DNA from: Massilia sp. ZL223
Lineage (GTDB): Bacteria; Pseudomonadota; Gammaproteobacteria; Burkholderiales; Burkholderiaceae_D
DNA: 64,000 nt
Assembly (NCBI RefSeq): GCF_018119395.1
Contig: NZ_JAGPWD010000027.1
Coordinates: forward strand, 1 to 64,000
Direction of reading: 5' to 3'
Under the pieces are notes generated by a model. That model searched no databases and was not told where the DNA came from. It was given only the letters and a program-made list of their open reading frames with translations. This document shows positions 27,087 to 36,100 of this stretch, in pieces; position 1 is the first letter of the stretch; each line of letters starts with the position of its first letter. The position numbers and the translations under genes were made by a program.

Positions 27087-27116
27087 TCGAACAATCCGGC
27101 CATCCTCGGCTATAAT
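27087..27116 (+). promoter_or_regulatory. Candidate sigma-70 promoter of the tRNA-Arg gene
   Basis: A perfect TATAAT at 27111-27116 is preceded 18 bp upstream by a weak -35-like TCGAAC (27087-27092). It lies about 107 bp before the mature tRNA, which would imply a long leader. The -10 box is clear, and the assignment to the tRNA is by position only. Confidence 0.45.
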
Positions 27117-27222
27117 TGCGCTCGGTTCACGGTTCCGGCCCGTTCGCGGGGTCCGCCCGCCGGACTGCAGGCCTGGTTCTGCCGGGTGACTGCCCTGCCC
27201 GCTTCACGGCGGCGCTCGCGTC

Positions 27223-27297
27223 CTCTCCGTAGCACAATGGATAGTGCACATGCCTCCTAAGCGTGGGATACTGGTTCGATTCCAGTCGGAGGGACCA
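27223..27297 (+). tRNA. tRNA-Arg (anticodon CCT)
   Basis: 75 nt. The acceptor stem CTCTCCG (27223-27229) pairs with CGGAGGG (one T-G wobble), the discriminator is A, and CCA is encoded. The D arm is GCAC...GTGC. The anticodon loop CTCCTAA holds CCT within a CATGC/GCGTG stem. The T arm is ACTGG-TTCGATT-CCAGT. It reads AGG, a rare codon in such GC-rich genomes. No duplicated 3' fragment was noticed downstream, so no att site is claimed. Confidence 0.95.
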
Positions 27298-27390
27298 ACT
27301 CGATAGACCTTCCCTCATCTGCCAGCCCGTCCGACCGGATAAGTGGCGCCGATCGGCTGGCGCTGGCACTCGGCTGCGCCGTATCGCGAA

Positions 27391-28449
27391 TCAATCCATC
27401 GGCTCCTTAGGAAGGCAGGAAAGCATCTGCTGGATACGCTGCTCGGAATAAACGCTTGCCGCGGCCTGGAGCGCTTCCTGAGTGACCTGGGACTGGATGA
27501 CCCCTCCCTTTTTGGCCAGCAAGTCTTTCCCGAGGATGACAAAGTCGAGCATCTGATTAATCCCCGTATAAGCGCGAATATCGCTTCCTGACGAGGCAAC
27601 GTGGCCCTGCCTGCATCTGTCGGTTTTGATATCCGGCTTGGAAACGAAGGGCGCCTTGAGGTTCAGCTCTTCCGGACTGCAGCGTTTCGCCACGGGGATG
27701 GGTCCGGGCTTTTGGGGCGATACCTTGCCATAGCGGAGCAACTGGTGAAGGGCAATCGAACCCTCGCCAAAGGCAGGTCCGCTGTCGGCGATCACAGCCC
27801 ATGTCGGCTTGTAGCCCGCACCACCGATCCATACCACTTTGCCCAGCAGGTCCTCGGTGGGGGTGACCGCAACGGGAAGCGACTCGGCATCCAGGTACCG
27901 CGCTTCGCCATCCACCAGGTGCCGCAGGGACGTGGCGGAGAAGTAGGCTTGAATCTGTTCTCCTGCTACGGTTTCCAGCAAGGCTCCCATTTTCGGCCTG
28001 CCTATCCCATTACCAGCCACGTAGCCCTTTTTGCATGACGTGGGACTCCGCCCGGGCGCCAAGGCTTCGACCTCCATGCCGAACACACAAAACATTGGTG
28101 TGCCGGGGCCGAACCCGGCCTTTGCGGCCTGAGAAAATTCCACGGCACAGGTGGCATCGCAGGATTGAGTCTCTTTACCGTTCCAGCGGGACATACCATT
28201 TTGCAGGTAAGTAAAACCGTGATCGCCAACCGTATACGACGCCGGGCCACCGTCCGGATTCACGGCCAGCCGCGCACGCACGGCGATGGACCCATCGGCG
28301 AATTTGCGCGTGCTGGCTTTCATCTTGTCGCCGGCGCGGTTCTTGACTGTAATCTTCCCAGGGATACCGCAGTCCTCGGCACCGATGACCGCGGCTGTCA
28401 CAAAGAACTGGGCTGTCATGATAGCTATTGCTGGCTTAGGAAATCTCAT
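27391..28449 (-). CDS. Secreted GH75 (chitosanase)-like protein
   Basis: 352 residues from the ATG at 28449, with AGGAGA six bases upstream and a signal peptide (MRFPKPAIAIMTAQFFVTAA, cleaved near IGA). The middle holds YLDAESLPVAVTP and TWAVIADSGPAFGEGSIALH, resembling the Asp/Glu catalytic region of family 75 chitosanases. The N-terminal part has six cysteines likely to form disulfides. I am moderately sure of the fold and less of the activity. Base composition is lower in GC than its neighbours, and the gene lies just past a tRNA gene, which suggests acquisition. Confidence 0.5.
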   Translation of the reverse strand: MRFPKPAIAIMTAQFFVTAAVIGAEDCGIPGKITVKNRAGDKMKASTRKFADGSIAVRARLAVNPDGGPASYTVGDHGFTYLQNGMSRWNGKETQSCDATCAVEFSQAAKAGFGPGTPMFCVFGMEVEALAPGRSPTSCKKGYVAGNGIGRPKMGALLETVAGEQIQAYFSATSLRHLVDGEARYLDAESLPVAVTPTEDLLGKVVWIGGAGYKPTWAVIADSGPAFGEGSIALHQLLRYGKVSPQKPGPIPVAKRCSPEELNLKAPFVSKPDIKTDRCRQGHVASSGSDIRAYTGINQMLDFVILGKDLLAKKGGVIQSQVTQEALQAAASVYSEQRIQQMLSCLPKEPMD

Positions 28450-28770
28450 TTTCTCTCCTTTAACAAGTTGGCTTGTCAAACCACCTGCGACAGGTAGCAC
28501 CAGGCTTCCACACTACCGAGCTACATATTGCGCCGGTTTGCCGGTTCTGCATATGAATGCCTAGACGACAGGCCGCTGAAACAACACGCGGATACGGTGC
28601 CATCGCTTGCAGAGTTCTTGCTCGGCAATAACATTGGGAACTTCAAATCCTTAAATTTAACCATTGTTGTTTTAACGAAATTTGTGTTGCCTGGACTTAA
28701 TACCCCCCAGTAAACTCAAGGGCTTTGCCGGTCGTGCCACGCGACCTTCCTCTGTCCTGAAGAGATTCCC
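28450..28770. promoter_or_regulatory. Divergent promoter region, AT-rich
   Basis: 321 bp between the divergent GH75-like and beta-helix genes. GC is low, especially 28640-28690 with several T-rich stretches suited to promoters for both genes. No palindrome or pair of -35/-10 boxes stood out enough to name. Confidence 0.4.
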
Positions 28771-30060
28771 TTGAAGTTCACGTCACGCTCCCGCACCACG
28801 CTTCTCCTGCCTGTCCTGCTTTGCCTTACCGTCCTGACCGCCTGCGGCGGCGGTAGTGGAGATGCCGCACCTGCCACGGCTTCCAGTGTCCCTTCCGCAT
28901 CGGCAGCCGCCGTCAGGACCGCCTCGCTGGTCCAGATCTGCCCCGGCCAGAGCGCCGATCCGACCGGCGAAGTACCGGCCTCGGCAGCCATCCAGGCCTG
29001 CGTCGACCAGATCGGGGCCAAGGGAACCCTGGAACTGCCTCCGGGCACCTACCTGATGAGCTCGCAGTTGAGGTTCAGGTTCCCCTTCACCCTGAGGACC
29101 AAGGGGTTGGCCGGCTCGACGGCGACCTGCACCCAGGGCGCCGATTGCGCCACCTTGAAGGCATCCCCCTTGCTCGCGGAAAAGTTCGGCATCCTGTTTG
29201 TCGGTGGCGAAGGCGTCGCCGTCGAAGGCTTCGTCATGGATCATGTGACGCTCGACGGCAACCGCGCCGAGCGCCTGCTCGGCGTGGCGCGCGACCGCTG
29301 CGTTGCAGGCGACAATCGCTACGGCTTCAACGCCTCGATCGAGAGCTGCACCTCCTGCAGCGTGACCTACTCCGCTTCGGTGAACGCCGTTTGCGGCACC
29401 GGCCTGGCCTGGTCCGGAAGCAAGGCGACGATCGAAAGGAACGTCTTCGCGAACAACGGCGACAACGACACCCCTTACCTGTGGTCCGACGGTTTGTCGG
29501 TGGTCCTGGCCGATGACTCGTCCATCCAGGAGAACCGCTTCATCGACAACAGCGACGTGGGCCTCATCTCCTTTGGTTCCGCGCGGACCAAGATCCTGAA
29601 CAACGTGGTAACTCAGGACAAGATCAAGGCCTTTGCCGGCTTCATGCTGGACTCGCTGCAGACCGGCGACTTCAGCGACTCGACCATCTCGGGCAATACG
29701 GTAAGCTGCGCGCCGGGGAAATGCTTTTTCGGGGTCAATATCGGTCCCAGCCCCTGGTACCCGAAAAACAAGCCCGTGTTCGGCGGACGCTTCGAGGGAA
29801 ATACGATCAGCGGCGGCACGATCGGCCTGAACATCAGCGGCATCAAGGCGAGTCCACAGATGATGTACGTGGGCGGGAACATGCTGGTCGGCTCCTATCC
29901 TGCCGGGCGGACGACTTGCCGCCACGTCGGCAGCGTGACGAGCACAGCTATTTCCCGCGATCCGAACATCGCGAACTCCGCCATCGCGCTCGGCACCAAT
30001 TACCTGAACCAGCAGACGGTCTTCCCTCTCCTGCAGTCGACGGATAATTGCATCGGCTGA
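28771..30060 (+). CDS. Right-handed beta-helix lipoprotein (pectate-lyase-like fold)
   Basis: 429 residues from a TTG start (28771) with AAGAGA upstream. No ATG is nearby that keeps the signal peptide. The lipobox is LTAC at about 22-25, then a serine/alanine/glycine linker. Residues about 60-90 (ASAAIQACVDQIGAKGTLELPPGTYLM) are the usual start of pectate-lyase/polygalacturonase-like helices. Repeated N-x-F/V/I-x-x-N rungs follow (IERNVFANNG, IQENRFIDNS, ILNNVVTQD, ISGNTVSC). No catalytic residues could be assigned. An outer-membrane lipoprotein that binds or cuts a polysaccharide is likely. Confidence 0.7.
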   Translation: MKFTSRSRTTLLLPVLLCLTVLTACGGGSGDAAPATASSVPSASAAAVRTASLVQICPGQSADPTGEVPASAAIQACVDQIGAKGTLELPPGTYLMSSQLRFRFPFTLRTKGLAGSTATCTQGADCATLKASPLLAEKFGILFVGGEGVAVEGFVMDHVTLDGNRAERLLGVARDRCVAGDNRYGFNASIESCTSCSVTYSASVNAVCGTGLAWSGSKATIERNVFANNGDNDTPYLWSDGLSVVLADDSSIQENRFIDNSDVGLISFGSARTKILNNVVTQDKIKAFAGFMLDSLQTGDFSDSTISGNTVSCAPGKCFFGVNIGPSPWYPKNKPVFGGRFEGNTISGGTIGLNISGIKASPQMMYVGGNMLVGSYPAGRTTCRHVGSVTSTAISRDPNIANSAIALGTNYLNQQTVFPLLQSTDNCIG

Positions 30061-30115
30061 ACGCCGCGGGCTGGGTATGGTCCGTCGGCGAATGCACCGG
30101 AGCGTGCGTGGCGGC

Positions 30116-30661
30116 CTAGCTGCTTGCCGGACGTCCGTCGCCGATCCGGATCCGGCGCTTCATCGTGGACAGCAGGCCGATCATGCTGTCCTTGTCCTCG
30201 GCCGGGATCTCGGACAGGATCTCGTCGATCCAGCGCTCGTGCACGGCGGCCATTTCGGCGAAGGCGAGGCGCCCTGCCGGCGTCAGCTTGACGGCGAAGG
30301 CGCGCCGGTCCTTCGCATCGGGCACGCGCACCACCAGCTGCTCGCGCTCGAGCTGGTCGGTGATGCCGGTGATATTGCCGCCGGTGACCATCATGCGCCG
30401 GGACAGCTCGCCCATGCGCAAGCCGTCCGGATGGCGCTCCAGCTGCGCCATCAGGTCGAAGCGCGGCAAGGTGATGCCGAAGCTGGTGCGCAGGCGGCTG
30501 CGGATCTCGTTCTCGATCCGCAAGGTGCACGACAGCATGCGCAGCCACAGGCGCAGCGACTGGTGGTGTTCCTGCGTCAGCCGGCTCTCCAGGTCGAGGC
30601 TGTCCAGATCCTCCGGCGCCTCCCGCAAGCCGTCGCTTCCCCGACCGTCGACATCCTTCAT
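30116..30661 (-). CDS. MarR family transcriptional regulator
   Basis: 181 residues. A winged helix lies at about 65-130 with LRMGELSRRMMVTGGNITGITDQLEREQLVVRV, then the wing (DAKDRRAFAVKLTPAG) and a C-terminal dimer helix. It is translationally coupled to the aryl-CoA ligase upstream of it (ATGA overlap), so it probably controls its own operon. A strong palindrome ahead of the ligase (32355-32372) is the candidate operator. Such MarR proteins usually respond to the CoA thioester made by the ligase. Confidence 0.9.
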   Translation of the reverse strand: MKDVDGRGSDGLREAPEDLDSLDLESRLTQEHHQSLRLWLRMLSCTLRIENEIRSRLRTSFGITLPRFDLMAQLERHPDGLRMGELSRRMMVTGGNITGITDQLEREQLVVRVPDAKDRRAFAVKLTPAGRLAFAEMAAVHERWIDEILSEIPAEDKDSMIGLLSTMKRRIRIGDGRPASS

Positions 30662-32316
30662 GCTGTTCCCTGGGCCGTCTCGGCGCGTAGTTTGAACCGT
30701 TGCAGCTTACCGGTTTCGGTGCGCGGCAACTGTTCGCGAAACCGCACAGCGCGCGGGTATTTGTAGGGTGCGATCTGCTGCTTGACGAATTCCTGCAGCT
30801 CCTGCGCCAGCGCATCCGAGGGCGCCTGGCCGCTGCGCAGCACCACGTGCGCCTCGACCAGCTGGCCGCGCTCGGCATCCGGGCGCCCGACCACGCCGCA
30901 CTCGGCCACGGCCGGATGGCGCAGCAGCGCTTCCTCGACCTCGGCCCCGGCGATGTTGTAGCCGGCCGAAATGATCATGTCGTCCGTGCGCGAGCGGTAG
31001 TAGAAGTAGCCGTCGGCATCCATCTCGTAGGCGTCGCCCGTGAGGTTCCAGCCGTTCTTCACGTAATCGAGCTGGCGCGGGTCGTCCAGGTAGCGGCAGC
31101 CGGTCGGTCCCTTGACGGCGAGCCTTCCGATCACGCCTGGCCCCACCGGGCGGCCCTGCGCGTCGAGCACGCAGGCCTGGTAGCCCGGCACCGGCTTGCC
31201 GGTGGCGCCGGGACGGATCTCTCTGCCGGCCGCCGAGATAAAGATGTGCAGCATTTCGGTGGCGCCGATGCCGTCGATCATGGCCAGGCCGGTGGCCGCC
31301 TGCCAGGCCTCGCGCGTGGCCAGCGGCAGCGCCTCGCCGGCCGAGACGGTGCGGCTCAGGCTGGACAGGTCGAACTGCGGGGCCAGCGCCGCCATCTGGC
31401 GGTAGAAGGTCGGGGCCGTGAAGCATACCGTGGCGCGCTGCTGCTCGATCGCGGCCAGCAGGGTTTCCGGCGTCAGCTTTTCGATCAGGACCGCGCGTGC
31501 GCCCACGCGCAGCGGGAACAGCAGCAGGCCGCCGAGGCCGAAGGTGAAGGCCAGCGGCGGCGTGCCGATGAAGACGTCGTCGATGCTAGAACCCAGGATG
31601 TGGCGCGGGAAGCAGTCGCAGATCGCCAGCACGTCGCGGTGGAAGTGCATGGTGCCTTTCGGGACGCCGGTGGTGCCCGAGGTAAAACTGATCAGGCAGA
31701 CGTCGTCTGCCGCACTGTCGACGGCGTCGAACGGCGCTTCGTAACGCGCCATGCGCGCCTCCAGCCCCTCTTCCTTGTCGCTGTCGAAGCAGACCAGGGG
31801 CACGCCATCCAGCGCCAGCGCCTCGACCTCGCCGCACAGGGCGGCCGCGCACAGCACGGCGCCGACGCGCGCCTTGGCCGCGATGGCGCCCAGCTCGCGG
31901 GCGCGCAGCAGCGGCATGGTCGGCACGGCGATGCAGCCGGCCTTGATCACGGCCAGGATGCAGGCAGCCATCATGGGACAGTTGGCGCCGCGCAGCAGCA
32001 CCCGGCTGCCGGTGGGCAGGCGCAGGTCTTCGCGCAGCACGTGGGCGATGCGGTCGACCCGGGCCAGCAGCGCGGCATAGCTCAGGGTCTCGCGAGCGCC
32101 AATCAGGGCGCTGCGTTCGCCCCAGCCGCGCTGCACACCCTTGTCCAGCAGTTCGGCCGCGCAGTTGAGCCGCTCGGGGTAGCGCAGCTCGGGCAGCTCG
32201 AACAGGAATTCCGGCCAGAGTGCGCGCGGCGGCAGGTTGGCGCGCGCAAAGCCGTCGGTATAGCCGGAACGGGTCAGTTCCGTGGAAGAGACTGCTGCTG
32301 GTGCGGCATCGGTCAT
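30658..32316 (-). CDS. Aryl-CoA ligase (2-aminobenzoate/benzoate-CoA ligase type)
   Basis: 552 residues from the ATG at 32316 (GAGGG upstream), an ANL-superfamily enzyme: carboxylate plus ATP plus CoA to acyl-CoA. The P-loop is LISFTSGTTGVPKGTMHF, the adenine motif is DGIGATEMLHIF, and hinge and A8 are YYRSRTDDMIISAGYNIAGAEVE. The C-terminal catalytic lysine is in LPRTETGKLQRF. The GIGATEMLHIFISA region is shared with benzoate and 2-aminobenzoate ligases, so the substrate is likely aromatic. The remainder of a catabolic pathway is not in the window. Confidence 0.85.
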   Translation of the reverse strand: MTDAAPAAVSSTELTRSGYTDGFARANLPPRALWPEFLFELPELRYPERLNCAAELLDKGVQRGWGERSALIGARETLSYAALLARVDRIAHVLREDLRLPTGSRVLLRGANCPMMAACILAVIKAGCIAVPTMPLLRARELGAIAAKARVGAVLCAAALCGEVEALALDGVPLVCFDSDKEEGLEARMARYEAPFDAVDSAADDVCLISFTSGTTGVPKGTMHFHRDVLAICDCFPRHILGSSIDDVFIGTPPLAFTFGLGGLLLFPLRVGARAVLIEKLTPETLLAAIEQQRATVCFTAPTFYRQMAALAPQFDLSSLSRTVSAGEALPLATREAWQAATGLAMIDGIGATEMLHIFISAAGREIRPGATGKPVPGYQACVLDAQGRPVGPGVIGRLAVKGPTGCRYLDDPRQLDYVKNGWNLTGDAYEMDADGYFYYRSRTDDMIISAGYNIAGAEVEEALLRHPAVAECGVVGRPDAERGQLVEAHVVLRSGQAPSDALAQELQEFVKQQIAPYKYPRAVRFREQLPRTETGKLQRFKLRAETAQGTA

Positions 32317-32354
32317 GTGAGCCCTCTTTGGTAGGTCAGGCAAGCGTCCGCAGG

Positions 32355-32372
32355 TACTTTAAATCTAAAGTA
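32355..32372. promoter_or_regulatory. Candidate MarR operator, perfect 7-bp palindrome
   Basis: TACTTTA (32355-32361) and TAAAGTA (32366-32372) flank AATC. The site lies 39 bp upstream of the ligase start, where a repressor would cover the promoter or transcription start. The size and AT-rich arms match MarR-type operators. No other copy was noticed in the window. Confidence 0.6.
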
Positions 32373-32422
32373 ACCCAGCAGCAAGGGATTTGCGGGGTTC
32401 GCGGCGGACGCCTCTAGTGCGG

Positions 32423-33130
32423 TTATGCGCTACGGGCACGCCCGGCCTGGCGCAGCGCGGCGGCGCCGGCCTGCCCCAGGACTTGTCCGAGTCGGGCCGC
32501 GTCGAGCGCACCGTCGGCGAGCTGTTCCAGCTGCTCCAGGCTGGCTGCCGCCGCGTGCAGGCCCAGGGTGGCGCAGCCCTCGCGCAGACGCTTGAGGCGC
32601 CCGGCCACGGCATCGCCCTCGCCTGCCGCCAGCAGGCCGGCCAGCTCGGGGCCCGCCGCGGCCAGCTGGCGCTGCAGGCCGTCAAGGTAGAGCTGGAGGC
32701 GCGCGCTATCGATGCCGAGGCGGCGCGCCACGTCCTGCGGGTCTTCGTCGGCAGCCCCGGCCGGCGCGCCGGCCAGGCGCGCGAACTGGGCGCGCACGTC
32801 CTCGGCCTGGAAGGGTTTGACGATGTAGCCGTCCGCGCCCAGGCCGTCGGCTTCGGCCATGGTGGCGGCATCGGCGGAGGCGGAGACCAGCACGAAGCGC
32901 TGCTGCGCATGCACCGCGTGGGCGCGCATCCTGGCCAGCAGTTCGAGCCCGGACAGGCGCGGCATGCGCAGGTCGCAGAACACGATGCCCGGGGCCAGGC
33001 CGGCCTCCAGCTGGCGCCAGGCGTCCTCGCCGTCCTCGGCCTCGAGAATCTCGTGGCTGCCGCAGCTGTCGACCAGATGCATCAGCATCATGCGCGAAAC
33101 GACGTCGTCGTCGACCACCAGCACCTTCAT
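32423..33130 (-). CDS. Response regulator with a degenerate Hpt-like C-domain
   Basis: 235 residues from the ATG at 33130 (GAGGGGAAG upstream). The receiver domain (1-120) has acidic D7-D9, the phosphoacceptor Asp53 in IVFCDLRMP and lysine in YIVKPF. There is no DNA-binding domain. Residues about 125-225 are helical and resemble an Hpt module (RLKRLREGCATLGLHAAAAS), but the expected phosphohistidine position holds lysine. It lies 54 bp past the hybrid kinase gene on the same strand, so it is probably its partner, acting through protein-protein contacts. Confidence 0.85.
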   Translation of the reverse strand: MKVLVVDDDVVSRMMLMHLVDSCGSHEILEAEDGEDAWRQLEAGLAPGIVFCDLRMPRLSGLELLARMRAHAVHAQQRFVLVSASADAATMAEADGLGADGYIVKPFQAEDVRAQFARLAGAPAGAADEDPQDVARRLGIDSARLQLYLDGLQRQLAAAGPELAGLLAAGEGDAVAGRLKRLREGCATLGLHAAAASLEQLEQLADGALDAARLGQVLGQAGAAALRQAGRARSA

Positions 33131-33184
33131 CGGCTTCCCCTCGTTAGAAGCCGGCATTATAAACGCGCAAGCTCGGGCCGGGCT

Positions 33185-36100
33185 TCACGCCTGCCCCGTA
33201 GCGAATCCGGCAAACAGGATGGCCAGGCGCGGCAGACCCGCGCGCAGGCGCGTTGCGTCGCGCGCATCGGCGGCCGCTTCCAGCTCGGCGCACAGCTGCT
33301 GGATCGCGCTCTCGCCCAGGTGGCTGGCGCTGCCCCGCAGACCGTGCAGGACGCGCCCGGCGGTGTCGAAGTCGCCGGCGTCGATGGCGGCGTCGAGCTC
33401 CGCCCGGCGGCGCGGCAAGTCGGCGGCGAAGGCGGCGCGCAGGCGGGCGCTCAGGTCGTTGGCGCGCCGTCCCGGGTTGGCCGCGGCCGGCGCCGGCGCC
33501 GCAACCGCAGCTTCCGGCGTCACGCCGAACATCGCATCCAGCTCGGCCAGCGCCGCCACGCTTTCGCGCACCGGGGGCGCGGCCGCCTTGGAGGCGTCGT
33601 GGGCCGGCATCGGCGTCAGCGGCAGGCCGCGCTGCTGCTGGCGCTCGATCGCGCGCGCGATCTGGTAGTGCAGCGCTTCTTCGTCGATCGGCTTGGTCAG
33701 GAAGGCGTCCATGCCGCAGGCCAGGTAGCGCGCCCGGTCCTCGCTGGTGGCGTTGGCGGTGAGCGCGACGATCATCACATGCTGGTCGATGGCCGGCGAC
33801 TCCATGGTGCCGCCGGCGCGGATCAGGCGGGTCGCCGTGGCGCCATCCATCTCCGGCATGCGCCCGTCCATCAGGACCAGGTCGTAGCGCGTGCGGGAAC
33901 AGGCCTGCACCGCCTCGGCGCCGTTGGCGACCACGTCGACCTGGTGTCCCATCTCCTCGATCATCAGGCGCGCGATGATCTGGTTGGTCGGGAAGTCCTC
34001 GGCGCACAGGATGCGCAGGCGGTGGCTGTGCGGCGCGCGCGCCAGCTGCTCGAGCTGGGGCGGCTCGACGCCGTCCGCCAGCGGCAGCAGCACGCTGAAC
34101 ACGCTGCCCTTGCCTTCGGTGCTGTTGACGCCGATGGTGCCGCCCATCAGCTCCACCAGCTGGCGGCAGATCGCCAGGCCCAGGCCGGTGCCGCCGTAGC
34201 GGCGCGTGGTGGTGGTGTCGGCCTGTTCGAACTTCTGGAACAGGCGCGGCAGCGCGGCGGCCGGGATGCCGATGCCGGTGTCGCGCACCGTGAAGCGGAT
34301 CATGTGGCCGCCTTGACCTGCTCCCTCGCCTTTCGGCTGATCTTCGGCGCGGCGCTCGACCTCGACCCGCACCCCGCCCGACCTGGTGAATTTAAACGCG
34401 TTCCCGACCAGGTTGACCAACACCTGGCGCAGGCGGGTCGGGTCGCCCACCACGAAGCGCGGCAGCTCCTCGCCCAGGCTCACCGCGAAGTCCAGGCTGT
34501 GGGCCGCCGCCTGTTCCTGGAACAGGCTGGCCACGTTGGTGATGGCCGCGTGCAGGTCGAAGTCGATGCTTTCGATGCTCAGCTTGCCCGCCTCGATCTT
34601 GGAAAAATCGAGCAGGTCGTTGATGATCGCCAGCAGCGCCTGGGCGTTGGCCTGGCCGCGCAGGATCTGGTCGCGCGTGGCGTCCTTGAGTGCGCCGTCG
34701 CGCAGCGCGAAGCCGAGCATGCCGATCACGCCGGCCAGCGGGGTGCGCATCTCGTGGCTCATGTTGGCCAGGAATTCGGACTTCTGGCGCGTCGCATCCT
34801 CGGCGCGCTGCTTGGCCTGGCGCAGGAATTCCTCGTTCTCCTGCAGCGCGCGGTAAGCGTTCTGCAGCTCGTTGGTCTGGGCGCGCACGCGCCGCTCCTG
34901 GTCGCGCAGTTCCTGGGTCTGGCGTTCCAGCACGCGGTTCTGGTGCTCGACCTGCTCGGTGCGCGCGCCCACCTGGCGCTCGAGGCGTTCCTTCTGGTGG
35001 CGCAGCCCTTCCAGGCGCATGCGCAGGCCTATGTACACGGCGGCGCAGAACAGGGCCGCGGCGCCGATCCGGAACCAGGGGGTGCCCCAGGGCGGCGGTT
35101 CGATGGTGAGCGCCAGCGCGGCGACGTCCTCGCCCCAGACCCCGTCCTTGTTGGCGGCGCGCACGCGGAACACGTAGGTGCCCGGCTCCAGGTTGGTATA
35201 GGTGGCGAAGCGCTTGTCGGCGCCGGTCAGCACCCAGCCCTGGTCGAAGCCGTCCAGGCGGTAGGCGAACTGGTTGCGCGAGGGCGCGGCGAAATGCAGG
35301 GCCGCGAATTCCAGGGTCAGCACGGCCGCTTCGTCGGGCAAGGTGACCTGGTCGGTCTGCTCCACCGGGCGGGTCAGGAGGCCCGGCATGGCCTGCTCGA
35401 TCGGGCGGTTGAACACCTGCAGCCCGGTGATCACGGCGCGCGGCGCGGTGCGGTTGTCGCGGATGGCGCTCGGATCGAAGGCCGTGATGCCGTTGAAGCC
35501 GCCGAAGTACAGGGTGCCGTCGGAGGCGCGCAGGGCCGAGGCGTCGAAGAAGGCGCCGTCGGTGATGCCGTCGGCCGAGGTGTAGTTGCGGAAGCGCCCG
35601 CTTTTGGGGTCGAAGCAGGACATGCCGCTCGAGGTGCTGACCCAGATGCGGCCGTCGGCGTCTTCCAGCATGGCGGCGACCGCGTCGTCCACCAGCCCGT
35701 CGCGCGCGGTGTAGCGCACGAAGCGCACCGAGCCGTCGGCGGCCGTGATCATGCGGTTGAGGCCGCCCGCGGTGCCGACCCAGATGTCGCCGCGGCTGTC
35801 TTCCAGCAGGTAGTGGATCTCGTCGTGACTGAGGCTGTTCTTGTCGTAGGGGTCGTGGCGGAAGTGGCGGAAGCGCCCGCTCTTGCGGTCGAGCAGGTCG
35901 AGGCCGTCGAAGGTCCCGACCCAGAAGCGGCCGCGCCGGTCCTCCAGCAGCGGACGGGTGATGTCGTCGGCCAGGCTGGCCATGCGGTTGGCGTCGTGGC
36001 GGTAGCTGACGACGTCCTGGGTGACGGGATCGAGCCGGTGCAGGCCGCCGCGCGTGGTGATCCACACATAGCCGTCGCGCGCGGCCAGCATGCCGCGCAC

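Noticed and set aside
27223-28449. Integrated element with tRNA-Arg as attachment site
   Set aside because: No duplicated tRNA 3' end, integrase or transposase was found, so only a tentative acquisition is suggested.
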